Positions 24,126-36,300 of a stretch of 64,000 nt of DNA are shown in pieces (positions within the stretch are counted from its first letter, which is position 1; each line of letters starts with the position of its first letter). The translations under genes were made by a program, and so were the position numbers. This DNA comes from Ceratopteris richardii. Taxonomy: Eukaryota; Streptophyta; Polypodiopsida; Polypodiales; Pteridaceae. The stretch covers positions 183,313,118 to 183,377,117 of the forward strand of contig CM035413.1 in the NCBI GenBank assembly GCA_020310875.1, in the 5' to 3' direction. Under the pieces are notes generated by a model that saw only the letters and a list, made by a program, of their open reading frames with translations, was not told the origin of the DNA and made no database searches.

Positions 24126-24503
24126 TGTCATGAGGAAGGCAATAAGGAAGAGAGCTCACACACACACACTCTAACAATCAAAGAGAAGCACACACTCAGA
24201 TTGATTTTAGGAAGATCTATCTTCTTCTTCTTCTATTACATAAAAAGGAATGTACAAGAATGACCTAAAAAAAGAATACAACAAGTGCAATATATAAAGA
24301 CAATACATAAGGAAAAACCTAATGTTTGCAAATGAGTGAGCTGGCAAGAACCAAATGTGCCATCACTCTTAGTAGATAAATCTAATAAAGCTCAATGAAG
24401 TATCCTTGACATATATCGGTGTGACCACTATACATGTCAGAGAAACAAAAAAATTGATACGTGTCATCCTGGATCATCACATGTTGAGCTTGATATCTCA
24501 ATA
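24126..24503 (-). repeat. 5' LTR of the 19.0-24.5 kb copia element
   Basis: Begins TGTCATGAGG and ends TCTCAATA on the plus strand. The tRNA-Met type primer site lies directly inside it. The outer flank GGGGT repeats the five bases before the other LTR. Confidence 0.93.
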
Positions 24504-26491
24504 GGGGTGTGGGCTTGATAGCTCCTCCTTACTCCTCCTCTGTGCATATAACACCCTCCTCTATGTTTTTCCTATATTGGACTACTATGTTTCAGCTCCT
24601 TCAGCCTTGGGTGACTCTCTCCTAGAGCCTCCTTGAGTATATGTCTCTTGGTCTTTAATGACCTACAAGACTTCCATGCATTTGATGACCCTTCACCTTC
24701 TTTTATAGCTTTTGGATGCCTCTCCCAACTTTTGCACCACCTTAGGATTGCCTAGCATGAAAATATTAACCTTCTAGCATCAACACTCCCTGCCGAGTGC
24801 ATCACTCCATGATCTTACTTGAAGTTCTTCATCATACCTCTATAGAAACCCATGATTAAATGTACTTTTGACATACCTTAACACTCTCTTTGCATGATTG
24901 AGATGTGTAAACTATGGCTGCATGTATGAACTGAGATAGAACTCGAACTATGTAGCACAAGTTAGGCCTTGTGAGTGTAGCATAGATCAATCATCCCACA
25001 ATGCCCCTGTATACTGTAAGGTCTTTGAGCTTCTTACCATCTTTCTTGATTAACTTGAAATTTGAATCCATATGTTGAGCTATTGGTTTGTAATCTGTCA
25101 TGCCAAACCTAAAGAACACATCTAGAAGATACTTCTTTTGAGAGAGATAGATACCTTCCTTCCCATAGATCACATCAATGCCAAGAAAGTACTTTAGCAC
25201 ACCTAAATCTCATATTTTGAAATCTCTTCCAAGCTTCTCTTTGATGCTACTTATCCCTACATCATCATCACCTGTCACAAGAAGATCATCTACATATATG
25301 CGTATCAAACATATCTTGTCATTTGTCTTCTTCATATACAAGGATGGATCTGCATCACTTGGAAAGAACCACATCTCTTCAAGAAGTCCACTAGCCTCTA
25401 ATTCCAAGCCCTTGGGGCTTGCTTTAGGCCATACAAGGCCTTCTTCAACCTACAAACATAGGGAGGATGCTATGAATCTACATACGCTTGAGGTTGTTCC
25501 ATGAACACTTCTTCTTATAACTCACCATTCAAGAAAGCATTCTTTATGTCCATTTGGTAGATAGGCCACCTCCTTGTTGCGCATAGGGCTATGAGAGATC
25601 TAATGGTAGCCTTGTTTGCCACAAGGCAAAAAGTCTCCTCATAATCCATCCCTTGTGTCTGTGTGAAGCCTTTGGCTACTAGTCTAGCCTTACACCTTGC
25701 CAACCTTCCATCTGCATTCCTCTTGGTCTTGTACATCCACCTGTTTTGTACTAGCTTCATGCCTTCCTTCTTAGGTACTAGTTACCAAGTTTTTTCTCCT
25801 TAAGAGCTTTGAACTCTTCATACATAGCCTTCCTCCACTCTAGTTTGGTTTTTGCCTCCTCATAAGCGTTTGGCTCTTGATCTACAATGACATTCATCAT
25901 GTATGCATAGTGCTTTGCCATGAAAGAACCATATGTATACCATTGTGGGGGTGCCTTCTTCCTTGAGGACCTCCTCTCTTGACCTTTGGGATATGCTTCT
26001 TGAGTCTATTGAGCTTTACATTAGGAGTAATGACCTCCTCAAGCTCTTCCTCTTCTGACTCCTCTTGAGCTTCCCTAGTGTCATAGTCTGTCTCTTACAA
26101 CCTTCTATACTTTGAAGTAGGGGATGGTCTTTCATAATCATAAGTGTAAGAGTGATCGTATGTGTGTACCTTAGATGTAGAAGCCTTTGATCCACTAATT
26201 GTGATTGACTTTTGAGGTTGAATCTGCACATCAAGGTATGCATACTCTTCTTCATCCTCTTCATCCAACTTTGCCCTGCCCTTGGCTCCATACCATGACC
26301 TTGACTCATCAAACACATTTCTTGACACATAAATTCTTTGAGAGAGGGTTGTAGCACTTGTATCCTTTTTGCTCATTTGAGTGGCCAATGACCACACATT
26401 TCTCACTCTTGGGCTCTAACTTTGTTCTCACTTCACTAGGAACATGAACAAAGCATACACATCCAAATACCTTGAGGTGCTCCATGGTTGG
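24504..26491 (-). mobile_element. Second Ty1/copia element, 3' half (integrase end, reverse transcriptase)
   Basis: Minus strand, from high coordinates: integrase C-terminal region (MEHLKVFGCVCFVH, 26490-26310), an acidic/Ser-rich link, reverse transcriptase (MKLVQNRWMYKTKRNADGRL, GMDYEETF, YQMDIKNAFLNGEL; IRIYVDDLLVTGDD; LKYFLGIDVIYGKEGIYLSQ), then a putative 3' LTR edge at 24785. RNase H is not clear. Fossil with many breaks (about eight or more), truncated at its 5' side exactly where another LTR begins (26492). The neighbouring copia inserted into or beside its 3' end. Confidence 0.85.
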
Positions 26492-28040
26492 TGTTGGGGT
26501 TCGTGGTTTCAACACATCACTACTCACATTAATCAAACTCACACACAAGAACAATCTTAGTGCTGGTCTTTCACACACAAAGTAAATAGTTATGCACAGT
26601 AATTCAGATTCACCACCTTCTAATTAAAACAATGCTAAACAAAACAACTATTTGGGAAAAGAGATAATTCGCACACTTCTGCAGAATAATTTTTGAGTAA
26701 AATACTTCATTAAGTCTTCTAAACTACAGAGAATACATTACAGATTTGAGCAATTTTTGCTTCTACAAAGGAGATTTCTTCAGTACTGATCGAAGATCAG
26801 CCTGCAATGCCTAAACTTCTTGTTCTTGAGTAAACATTTCGTCTTCTTCTTTCGTCTTCTTCCTAGGGATGATTCTTCTCTTTTTCTACCTCCTCGTAAG
26901 AAAAAAATATAATGAATATATTCACGCGACATCGGTACCTAACTAAATTGTAACTGTCTGTTAAAAATCCGATTCAACAAAATATGGATTTAGCAAAACT
27001 CCGATGTAGAACACTTTTGATACAACATATTCTGACTAAGCAGCTTACCCCTCAACACCTGGCATTGCCCGGTGGGGAATTTTTCTCAAAAATTGAACTC
27101 GTTCCCACAATCCCTTGATCATACAAAAACATTTCCAACTCTCTATGATGGGCTTTTGTTTCTTGTTCAACTGCCTCTTCGACCTGTACCTGATTTTGAC
27201 ATATCTTTGTCTATTCATTCTTCTCATCCAACACTGTATCTGATACTATCTGTTTTTCTTGTGCTAATTTATCCAACTCTTTTTCTACACCTTTTTGCAC
27301 CAACTGCTCTTTCTTTAAGATCTTTAATGATCTGCAACATTTCGTCGTTCTCCACCTTATACTTTTCTATAACCTGAATCAGTTCATTTTCATACACAGA
27401 AACAAATCCATCCTGCAATTGTTCATAAGGATATTCAATTACAACCTATAATCTCTCCTTAATGACATCCCATAGGTCCTGTACATACTTATGTATTTGC
27501 TTATTTATCATACTCATATCCATTTTTGACATTAAAACTACATCTATCTCAACTTCTTCATTCTTATAAGTTTGTCTCTCCAATGCTAACAAAGGTTTCA
27601 ATCTAGACTTAAGGACTACAACCTCCATTTGCAAGCTTGAATTCAGAGTTGACAAATTTTTCATCTCAGCCTCTACCTTTTCCTGCATCTGAACTGTCCA
27701 TAACTCCAATTCCTGCAATGAATTTTTTACCTTGGAGATTTCAACCGCCTGCTGCTGCTTACATTGAGTACTTATCTTCTCATACTCTTAACTTTTCCTT
27801 TGTAACTCCTCTTGAAGACTCAGAACCTGTACCTTTAGTACTTGATATTCTTCAGAACTTATTGTATCCACAAGCAGCTTTTATTGCTTCAGTTGTCCTT
27901 CCTGCTTCAGTTAAGAACTTAGATACTTCCTCCAACTTCATCTTCATCATCTTCACTTCTAAACCTATTTCAATCTTTGACATAAACTTCCATGAGCTTG
28001 GAATCAATAAAAAATTAATCAACACTAAGTATTAGACTTT
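26492..28040 (+). mobile_element. LTR-retrotransposon 5' end (LTR + primer site) with an antisense coiled-coil reading frame
   Basis: A candidate LTR runs from TGTTGGGGTTCG (26492) to CCCTCAACA (27057). It is followed by the primer-site-like TGGCATTGCCCGGTGGGGA (27060-27078), close to the site of the plus-strand gypsy at 45.7 kb. Inside, the minus strand encodes a charged coiled-coil stretch (about 27980-27070; the longest open piece, 27718-27446, includes MQEKVEAEMKNLSTLNSSLQ) with a few breaks. No gag or pol is seen and no second LTR was found, so the element is truncated or of a non-autonomous kind. It cuts into the integrase region of the copia on its left. Confidence 0.6.
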
Positions 28041-28914
28041 AAATTCCTTCTTTTCATGCAAGTAATTAACTCTTAGCTCTCCTTAATCATTTGTACAATA
28101 GAAATAATCACACACTATATAAAAAGTGGCTTGATCATCTAGGTAATGCCCTCTTATGAACTTGATTATTAGTCTCTACATAGAATAAGCTCATTAGAGT
28201 TTTACAAGTGAGCTGTTAACTAGTGTTAACTGTTCTCTCTTTATTCCTCCTAGACTAGTTCCAGAAAAATAGGAATAACAGATATTTCTCGTATAGGGTT
28301 CTAGGTTGGACGGGGGTCTTGGGTTGGACAGGAGTCTGCTGAAACAGAGGCCCTATAATACTTTTCCCCACACCTTTATAGAACTTCTCTCCCTATTATT
28401 CCTCATAGAATACTATCTATAATGTTACTGAACTCAATTACTGGTTTGCACAACTGTATTCGACTTCCAAAATGCAACTAACTCCTATGCTATTGCAGTC
28501 ACGGACACTCTTCCACCACTTCCATTTCATTTATAGTAGTCGATACACAAATTTATAAAACAATGAACATTACCATCATTCGAAAGACTGTAACTTTCAT
28601 CAATGTTTAACAAAAATTTATTGTATGGTTACCTACTTCACTTAACATCAAGTACTTAACTGACGCAGGCGAGTATAGACTCAATCACACTTCAACTCAA
28701 AATATAAGTCAAAATAGAGTGGTTCGATCGCTATGCCATGCACAGTCCGTCAAGGACCTGCCGTGCATCTTCTTTGCTACTAAGCGACATGAACACAACT
28801 CTTTTCATATTAATCATTCAAAAGGTTACATCGTTTCAACCCTTTTATGATGCTTCATCAACATAATTACAAAAATATTATGAATAATACATAAACCATC
28901 TGGCGGCCTAACAC
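28041..28914. other. No recognisable feature
   Basis: AT-rich sequence without a convincing reading frame. One local near-duplication (GTTGGACGGGGGTCTTGG / GTTGGACAGGAGTCTGC at about 28305-28345) is the only pattern I see. It may be the rest of the adjoining LTR element. Confidence 0.4.
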
Positions 28915-29062
28915 ATACGTGTGTATGTATTGCATATGCATGTGTATGCATTTGTGTGTACCTATGCATGTGAATGCATGTATATATATGTGTGTGTATG
29001 GGTGCCTTTGTCTCTGTCTTGCCCTCTGCACGTCTCTCTCCTCTCTCTCTTGTGTGGAACTA
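28915..29062. repeat. TGTATG/TGCATG microsatellite and short CTCT tract
   Basis: Imperfect GTGTATG/TGCATG units followed by CTCTCTCCTCTCTCTCTTG. Reading frames here are by-products. Confidence 0.7.
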
Positions 29063-29147
29063 CGGCACAAATGTGCCAGGGGAGTTCTAAATTCTTTTTG
29101 TATTGTCATTGCTATCAGGTGACACTTATAGGAATGTTATTTAAGCA

Positions 29148-29308
29148 CAATCACATAAGCAACAAGCAGCATCGCTTGTGCAATGTTTGCTTCTTTTTTT
29201 TTTATATATGTTGCTTATGTGATGCTCTAATTTCAAAGCATCCCATAAGCAACAAAGCCCCATTTTGTTTTCATTGGGGGCTCCCTAGGCCCCTTTTTCC
29301 TTGTAGAG
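29148..29308. repeat. Inverted-repeat cluster with a CACTA-like terminus (candidate transposon end)
   Basis: ATCACATAAGCAACA (29150-29164) is perfectly inverted as TGTTGCTTATGTGAT (29209-29223), and a third copy, CATAAGCAACA, lies near 29244. At 29299-29308 the plus strand reads CCTTGTAGAG. Its reverse complement CTCTACAAGGAAAAAGGGGC resembles the CACTACAAGGAA terminus at 7700, and the repeated motif would be the subterminal repeat of an element extending to the left. The first bases deviate and no partner end was found. Confidence 0.35.
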
Positions 29309-29944
29309 CTTGGGAACTTGAAGATGTAGTAGATGCGAAAGTCTGAATAGTGTTGTACTACAAGGAAAATTTCAGTATTTTACTTGTCAAAGATAGGGAT
29401 TTAAACATTGTTTGATCAATGCACAACTAGAGATTATGTGAATAGTTTTACCTACAACAAATGTTGGACACCATTTTGTAGAATTAATTTTTTTAGCAAC
29501 CACGCTCCGAATTCTTAATCTCTTCCGCAATCCTCTTTGTTGAACCCAAATTTCTATTGGTTATAATGGTTCAAGTAGAACAGAAAATATAATCTCTATG
29601 TGCTTGTATTTTCAAGACATTTGTTTTCTTAATGTTCTTGAGCTTCTGGATAATTATGAATCATTTGAAATATCATTGATTTGGATTAAGTTTTAAGAGG
29701 ATCTAAAAAGCATATGTCCTCTCTTTCCTCTCCATTTTTTTGTACTGGATAGAAGCTTCAATTTCACATGGCTCAATTTCGTGTTCAACTTCATATTATA
29801 TTTTCACCTTGAATGCATGTTCTGAATTTAAACGGTTATCCTAGGCTATTCCTTTATGAACACAAAATACCAAAAAAGGCACATCACGGGAATTTTTTTT
29901 TACAAATTGTATATAATGTTTTTTAGATGATCATCTATAGAATT

Positions 29945-30130
29945 TTGAATTTTTAGTTTTTTTTCTTTTTGAGAGTACAATGAATTGGAAAGACACACAC
30001 ACCCGACCTCGTAAGGTAGAGGCACCCATCTTGGGGAACTTCATGGACACCCATCTTTGGGAACTCATGGATATGTCCAGCTAGGATTTGAACTCAGGAC
30101 ATCCTCCTAGAGATTCAACTTCGTTTTCTG
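29945..30130 (-). mobile_element. Possible tRNA-derived SINE (B-box-like motif and A-rich tail)
   Basis: Read on the minus strand, AGTTCAAATCC fits a pol III B box. It is followed by two CCCAAGATGGGTG-like units, TCGGGTGTGTGTGTC, and an A-rich end (CTCAAAAAGAAAAAAAACT). I could not find a convincing A box or target duplication. A decayed tRNA-like or unrelated repeat is an alternative. Confidence 0.3.
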
Positions 30131-33100
30131 TTAGTGAAAGAGTTATGGTCTTTATTGAATCTCTTATGGTGGTCTTTATGGACTTCTTTACAGCATGCAC
30201 TGAAAGACACCTATTTCTATGGTGGTACATCAACGCCAAGTTACCATTCAAGTGCTTGTTTCTAGTGAGAAGATGACCAACGTTTGCTTAATATAGAACC
30301 AACGTTTACCAAATACTAAACCTATTAACAGAAGATGACCAAATCATTTTTGAATCAATCTTCATCCATGATCACAAAATATGGTTATATTTTCTTACCA
30401 TTGGTCATCTCATTCATTATTTAGAAGAAAGAGTTTGATAGAAAACCCTCATGAAGCTCTCTTGCCTCAAATATTCATATTTGAGAGCCTTAGTTTGAGA
30501 AGAAGGAGAAATATAGTAAAAAAAAAATAAAATTTTAAGCCTTGAGACATTTCATGCAATTATAAAACAAGGCTAGCCCCCCGAGATCAGGTCAATTTGA
30601 ACAAAAAACTATTGCATCCATCGAGAATACTTGCGAATTTTGATCCACTAGGAGGTTAAAATCTACCATCAAATTTTGGATTTGTTTCATAGTTGTCTCT
30701 TGAGATTGAATATGAAAATTTATAGCCATGTGATTTTCTTTTTGTTAGAAATTTTTCTAGAGTGACCATCACATGTGTGTGTGGGACAATGGTTAGTCAT
30801 AGCCAAGGTCCATAGCTCTAGGGATATCCTAAGGTACCTAAAAGGTAATGGGAATGAGTGTCCTTGAGCATCCCAGATCATTGCTATTTTAGGTGCAAGG
30901 GGATATAAAGGATGGGAGGTACGTTGCACACACAACATTCATATGTTTCTTAGTTTTCAAGCATTCTTTTGGAGAGTCTTTTGGAGTTCTCACACTTGGC
31001 AAGTGATCAAAATAGGAGATTTTTTGGGCCACCTTCAAGTGTGGAAGATTCATCATCATTTGACATGCCTGCTACAATCAACGAGAAGAAGTGCAAAGGT
31101 AAGATACATCAAAATAGGGGAGGAAGAGGCCCCTTAGAGAAGTCCAAAGCCCCCCCCCCCAAATGAGCCTTGCGAGCAGAATTGGTGACCAAGACTACTA
31201 CAGATGTGAAGCATGCATGATGCCTCGTGAACATCACAAAGAGAGAACTTCCTTCTCTATCTCCTCCCCTCTCCTGGATGCAATACCATGAAGATAGAGC
31301 TCCTTATATATCAAGATTCCATACTATGAAGCCACTACATGGGATAATTGGACACACTCGTCCACATACTTCGCCTAGGAAGCTTTTGAGAGGAGAAGGG
31401 AGCAATATATTTTTCATAGATCCCCTCTAATAGGGCATATTTACAGCATCCAGCATCTTTCCAATAGCCATAAATTCTTCATTTTAGATCCAAATAGAGT
31501 GATTCCGATTGCTCTCAAATTTTAACTCAAAGAACTATCCATTGAGTACCTGGAAGACACCATTTAGCTACATTCAAACACCTACACAAAGCTTCAAAAT
31601 TGAATGTCCATTACCCAAAAGCTTCATTGGAGGATCTTTTCGATGCAAGGATGAGTGAAATTGATTTGAAGACTCCATAGGACTAATTGATGGTCATTTG
31701 GAGCACTTGGACTATACCTGCAAATGGATTTGTGATACTTAAGACAAGCTTTTAGAATCTTATGAATACATGCATTTCTTCCCTTTTTTTAATGCACTGT
31801 TGGACATCTAAGATAAGCATAGGCAATCTATACATGCATATATGCTTGCTCATATGCTTGTCAATCTCTACACTTTTTATTAATGTAGGATGGTAACATA
31901 CTTTCTTGCAGGTACGACAAGGAGAAAGTGAGAACATCTAGTGTTCTTATAAATTTATCCATGTTGCAAGGATGTTGATCATTGTGCAAGGCATGCAGTG
32001 CCCTCTAGTTTTTTGGTTGTATATTGTGTGACCACCATCATACTTGTTTTGAAGTGTGTGTTGAGCAATTGGTTAAGTTTTTTTCATTGTCAATTTCTTG
32101 TCAAAATATTGTCGAAATTTTTAAAATCTACATGCATAGTTATTTGATGCATAAAACATAGACAACATACTGTTGTATAATTGCATGGGTCAAAGGGGTA
32201 GAACCCTTAGATTTCTAGGTGCGAAACCCTTGGGATTTATGGTTTATTTATTGCTTTTAGATGGGTCTTGAACCTTAGGGCTAATTCTCTAAGGTTGAGT
32301 TCCTTAGGCTTGATTGGAAGCTTCTCTTAGCCACTTGGTTTGTACGTGAGAGCTTGGAGCGTCTTCTTTTGAAAGCCATGTGATTTCCTAAGCTTGGAAA
32401 CCATGTGAACACCTTAGGGACACTTGCGCCCTGTTATTTTGGCTCAAGAGAAGAAGAAAAGCCAAAAGACCCAAGTAGGGCAAAGATCAAGTCAAAATTT
32501 AAGTTGGATAAGATTAGTCACACCACATTAATGGTTAATCAGATATTTTAGTGTGATTACTTGTGGTGTATCCAAACACTTTAGCCCTTGATCCCATAAT
32601 TTGGTACCATAGTTAATAGCAGATGAAGGGCATTAAAAAGGACAGATAAGGTGAGATGGTATAGAGACATAATTATGTGGATTGGATGAAGAACCCACTA
32701 GTATGGGATGGTGGGTACTGATTCCCATTGAGTACTTTTTCTTGATGGCGAGAAGAAAAAGGAGCTCATGATCGAGTGGAATACTTTAGGAAGATAATGT
32801 CTATGAATAGGCATATTCTTCAATTATCCTCTCAAAGGGAAGGAGAATTCTTCCAACAAGTTACTAAAGGATCTATCTCACATAGAGCATTAGAAATGAA
32901 GAGAAGATCAACTTCTTTGAGTTTGAAGGTAAAATCCAGGTTGAAGCTCTAAAAACTTCATCCAAAAGTATGAATTGGAATTCAAAGAACGTAAAGATGA
33001 TTTTAGGCCATGCTTGAAAGAAAGCTAAAAAAGATCATCTTTTCGATGCTTGATAGTTCAAGTCAAGGAGAAAAATTAGAGACATCTAGTTATGATGTCA

Positions 33101-33314
33101 ATATAAGACATCTTAAAACAAATCTAGAATATAAGGAGATAATTATAAAAGGATCAAGAAAGCCTTTAAGGTTTGAGATCCAAATAAAGATCCATAAGGA
33201 TTAAGTATTGAAGAAATGGTTGGAATAGCCTATTCCTACTTGCAACCTTAATGATAATACAATCTTTTACATTATGAATTCCCATCTTGGGACGTAGTTA
33301 TAAAGGTCTTAATA
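30131..33314. other. About 3.2 kb without a recognisable gene
   Basis: Only short, compositionally plain reading frames on both strands, none matching a family I know. A homopolymer C run lies at about 31149-31160. Old, unrecognisable repeat DNA is the likeliest content. Confidence 0.4.
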
Positions 33315-36300
33315 TTTTTGACATCCGACTGTGGATGCTCGGCCGTGCTCATGCTAAGTTTCGTATCCAACCTTTTGAAGACTGCTCTCCAAAAGTGGCT
33401 AGTAAACTTCCTATCCCGATCGAAAACTATGTCTAAAGGAAGACCATATAACCGGTATAGGTTCTCCTCAAAAAGTCTAGCCAACTCTGGTGTCTTCACT
33501 GTAGTACATGTCGGAATAAACCTAGCCATTTTGATTAACCTATCCACAATTACCCAGACCGAGTCGTGCCCTCTCTTTGTCTTAGGTAATCCGACTATAA
33601 AGTCCATGGAGATACTCTCCCACTTCCCATTAGGAATATCCAAAGGGTGGAGTAGTCCTCCAATCCTCAACCTCTCAGCTTTGTTGACCTGGCATTTATT
33701 GCACTTAAGCACATACTCTAGGACGTCCTTATGAAGTCCAGGCCAATAAAACTGCCTCTTAACAAGATCATAAGTCTTGTTAACTCCTGGGTGTCCGGCA
33801 CTAGGTGTCTCATGACCCTCATACAAAATATGCCATCTCATCTCAATATCTCTAGGGACACACACCTTACCTTTGTATAATAGATATCCATCATGGACAC
33901 TGTAATTCTTCCACTTGAATCCTTCTTGAGTACCCATCGATACTCCATCCTCACTGGAAACCCGTATATCACGATCCCCATTCTCTATGGCTTCCCAAAT
34001 CTCGGAATATGCAGGATCAAGCCTACATTTTCCTCTAATGGACTCAAGTAGCTCACTAGTGATCTGAGTAAAACTCAGTCCATTGAGCATAGGCATGCGG
34101 CTAAGTGAATCAATCACCACATTAAACTTTCCCTTCATATACCTAAGCTCATAATCAAACTCCTTAAGGGTCTCTGCCCATCGGGCCTTACGACCTCTAA
34201 GGTCAGTTTGATTAGAGAGCCATTTTATGCTCTCTTGATCAAACACTATCGTGACTTTGGCACCATATAAATAATGACGCCAAAGCATGGACTATAGCAT
34301 ACAACTCCTTCTCATAGACGGAGTAATTCTTCTGAGCCGGTTCTAGTTTCTTGCTCTCAAAAGCTACTGGTCGACCATCCTGTACTAAAACCGCTCCTAC
34401 AGCAAAATCACTCGTGTCAGTCTCAACCACAAAAGGTTTATTGGGATCTGCTATGTGTAAAAGTGGAGCTATAGCAATTGCTACTTTTAACTTCTCCATA
34501 CTTTGCCTCTGTTCATCTCCCCAATGAAAGGCTTTCCCTTTCCCTTTAAGCTGTTCCGTCATCGAAACAGCAATCTTGGCATAGTTCTTAATGAATCTTC
34601 GATAGAAACCTGATAAACCTAGGAAGATCTGCAGCTCTTCCAGGTTCCTTGGATGTGGCCATTCCATAATAGCCCTTACTTTTTCAAGATCCATCTGGAT
34701 TCCATCTTGGGAGACTATATGCCCAAGGTATCTAACCTCTGACTTGAAAAATTCACACTTTGATTCCTTAGCAAAGAGTGAATTTTCCCTTAGCACTTGA
34801 AATACCTTCCTCAAGTGTTCCAAGTGCTCCTCTTCTGATGTACTATAGATCAAAATATCATCTAAAAAATCTACCACAAAGTGTCCTAGATAAGGCCGTA
34901 AAACACTATTCATGAGCTTCATGAAAGTGGCAGGAGCATTGGTGAGACCAAAAGGCATCACCAAAAACTCATAGTGCCCATATCTAGTCCTAAATGCAGT
35001 CTTAGGGACATCCTCTTCCCTAATCCTGATCTGATGATATCCTGATCTAAGATCAAGCTTGGTAAAATACCTAGCTTAATGTAACTGATCAAATAGATCT
35101 TCCAACCTAGGCATTGGAAATCTATTTTTGATAGTTACCTTATTAAGTGCTCTATAGTCTATACATAGTCTCATAGAGCCATCTTTCTTTTTAACTAGGA
35201 GCATTGGCGATGCCCATGGTGAGTTACTAGGTTTGATGAAGCCCTTATCTAAATAATCTTGCAATTGCTTCTCAACCTCCTCATGCTGAGAAACACTAAG
35301 CCTATAAGGTGGTCTGCAAATAGGGTTAGTGTTAGTAACAACCTTTATGGCATGGTCAGTGTCCCCTCTCTCAGGTGGTAGCCCTCTAGGTAAGTCAGTG
35401 GGAAAAAAATCTCTATACTCAAACATAAGATCCTTAAAACTTTTAAACACACACTCATGCAAAAAAGAATAGTAGAAAGTCCTGTTCGTATTTACATTCC
35501 TAGCATGAAAATATACATCAGATGAGTTGTCTGCACAATGCTCCATATCATGACTATACAATAAAAAGATGTCATGTACATGCTGAGAATAACAGAGACT
35601 ATACAACTCTAGTGATGAAATGAGAGATGCACTAGGTACATCTCTCTCTCCCTCAATACAAACTTTGCTTCCATTCTTTTCAAATTCGAGTGTGTTGTTT
35701 TGATAGCTCCGTTTAAGTGTGTCTCCTAACCCCCATAGCCACTCTCTTCCTAAAACTAGATTTGTCCTCTCCATATTCATAATTTTGAAGTCCATATAAT
35801 CTGTATAGTCCTGCATCTTGACTTCCAAATTGGATACCATTGTATCCCATATTCTTTTATCTTGCCCTTGCATCATAGATACAATGTATTTATGTGCACT
35901 AGGCTGCTGGGGAATCTTTAATATCTTGACCAAAGCATAGTTTATAAAATTATGAGTAGCCGAGTCATCTATCATGACCCTCACCGTGGTCCCGTATACA
36001 CTACCATGTAGCTTAACTAAGTCATGTGGTCCAAACTGCAGTGACCACAATGATTGAGTCAAACAACAAGTGTGCTCTATATCCTCGTGCATCACCTCCA
36101 CTCCCTTGCACCTAGAGCTGCCATGAATAGGAAGGGTCTGCACTAGGTGGACTGCCTTTTTGCCCTTTTCGGGGGCCGTACTAGACTCTAGTCCCTTCTT
36201 CTTTTCCTCCCCCTTCTTGAGTGGACAGTTCCACTGTGAATGGCTAGGAGATAGGCACCTAAAACACAGGTTCTCCCTTTTGGCCTTCTCAAACTGGTCT

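Larger units (their letters stand above)
19025..24503 (-). mobile_element. Ty1/copia retrotransposon with both LTRs and target duplications (fossil)
   Basis: About 5.48 kb, minus strand. It is flanked on both sides by the 5-bp direct repeat GGGGT. The LTRs of about 375 bp lie at both ends; the primer site (reverse complement TGGTATTAGAGCCA) is at 24112-24125 and the polypurine tract (CATGAGGGGGAG) next to the low-coordinate LTR at 19399-19410. Coding order from 23683 downward: gag (MANTDGMSQLMRDKL), zinc knuckle near 22830, integrase (about 22235-21537, YTPQQNGVAE), a low-complexity link (about 21436-20837), reverse transcriptase, and RNase H (20294-19359; FDMKDLGVLHYFLGIEF). Structurally complete, but the coding part is broken at roughly ten places. 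LTRs differ at about 30 of 375 positions by eye (near 8%), so it is an old insertion. Confidence 0.93.

Noticed and set aside
30070-30110. A tRNA gene
   Set aside because: Only the B-box-like word is present; no cloverleaf, anticodon arm or A box could be laid out.
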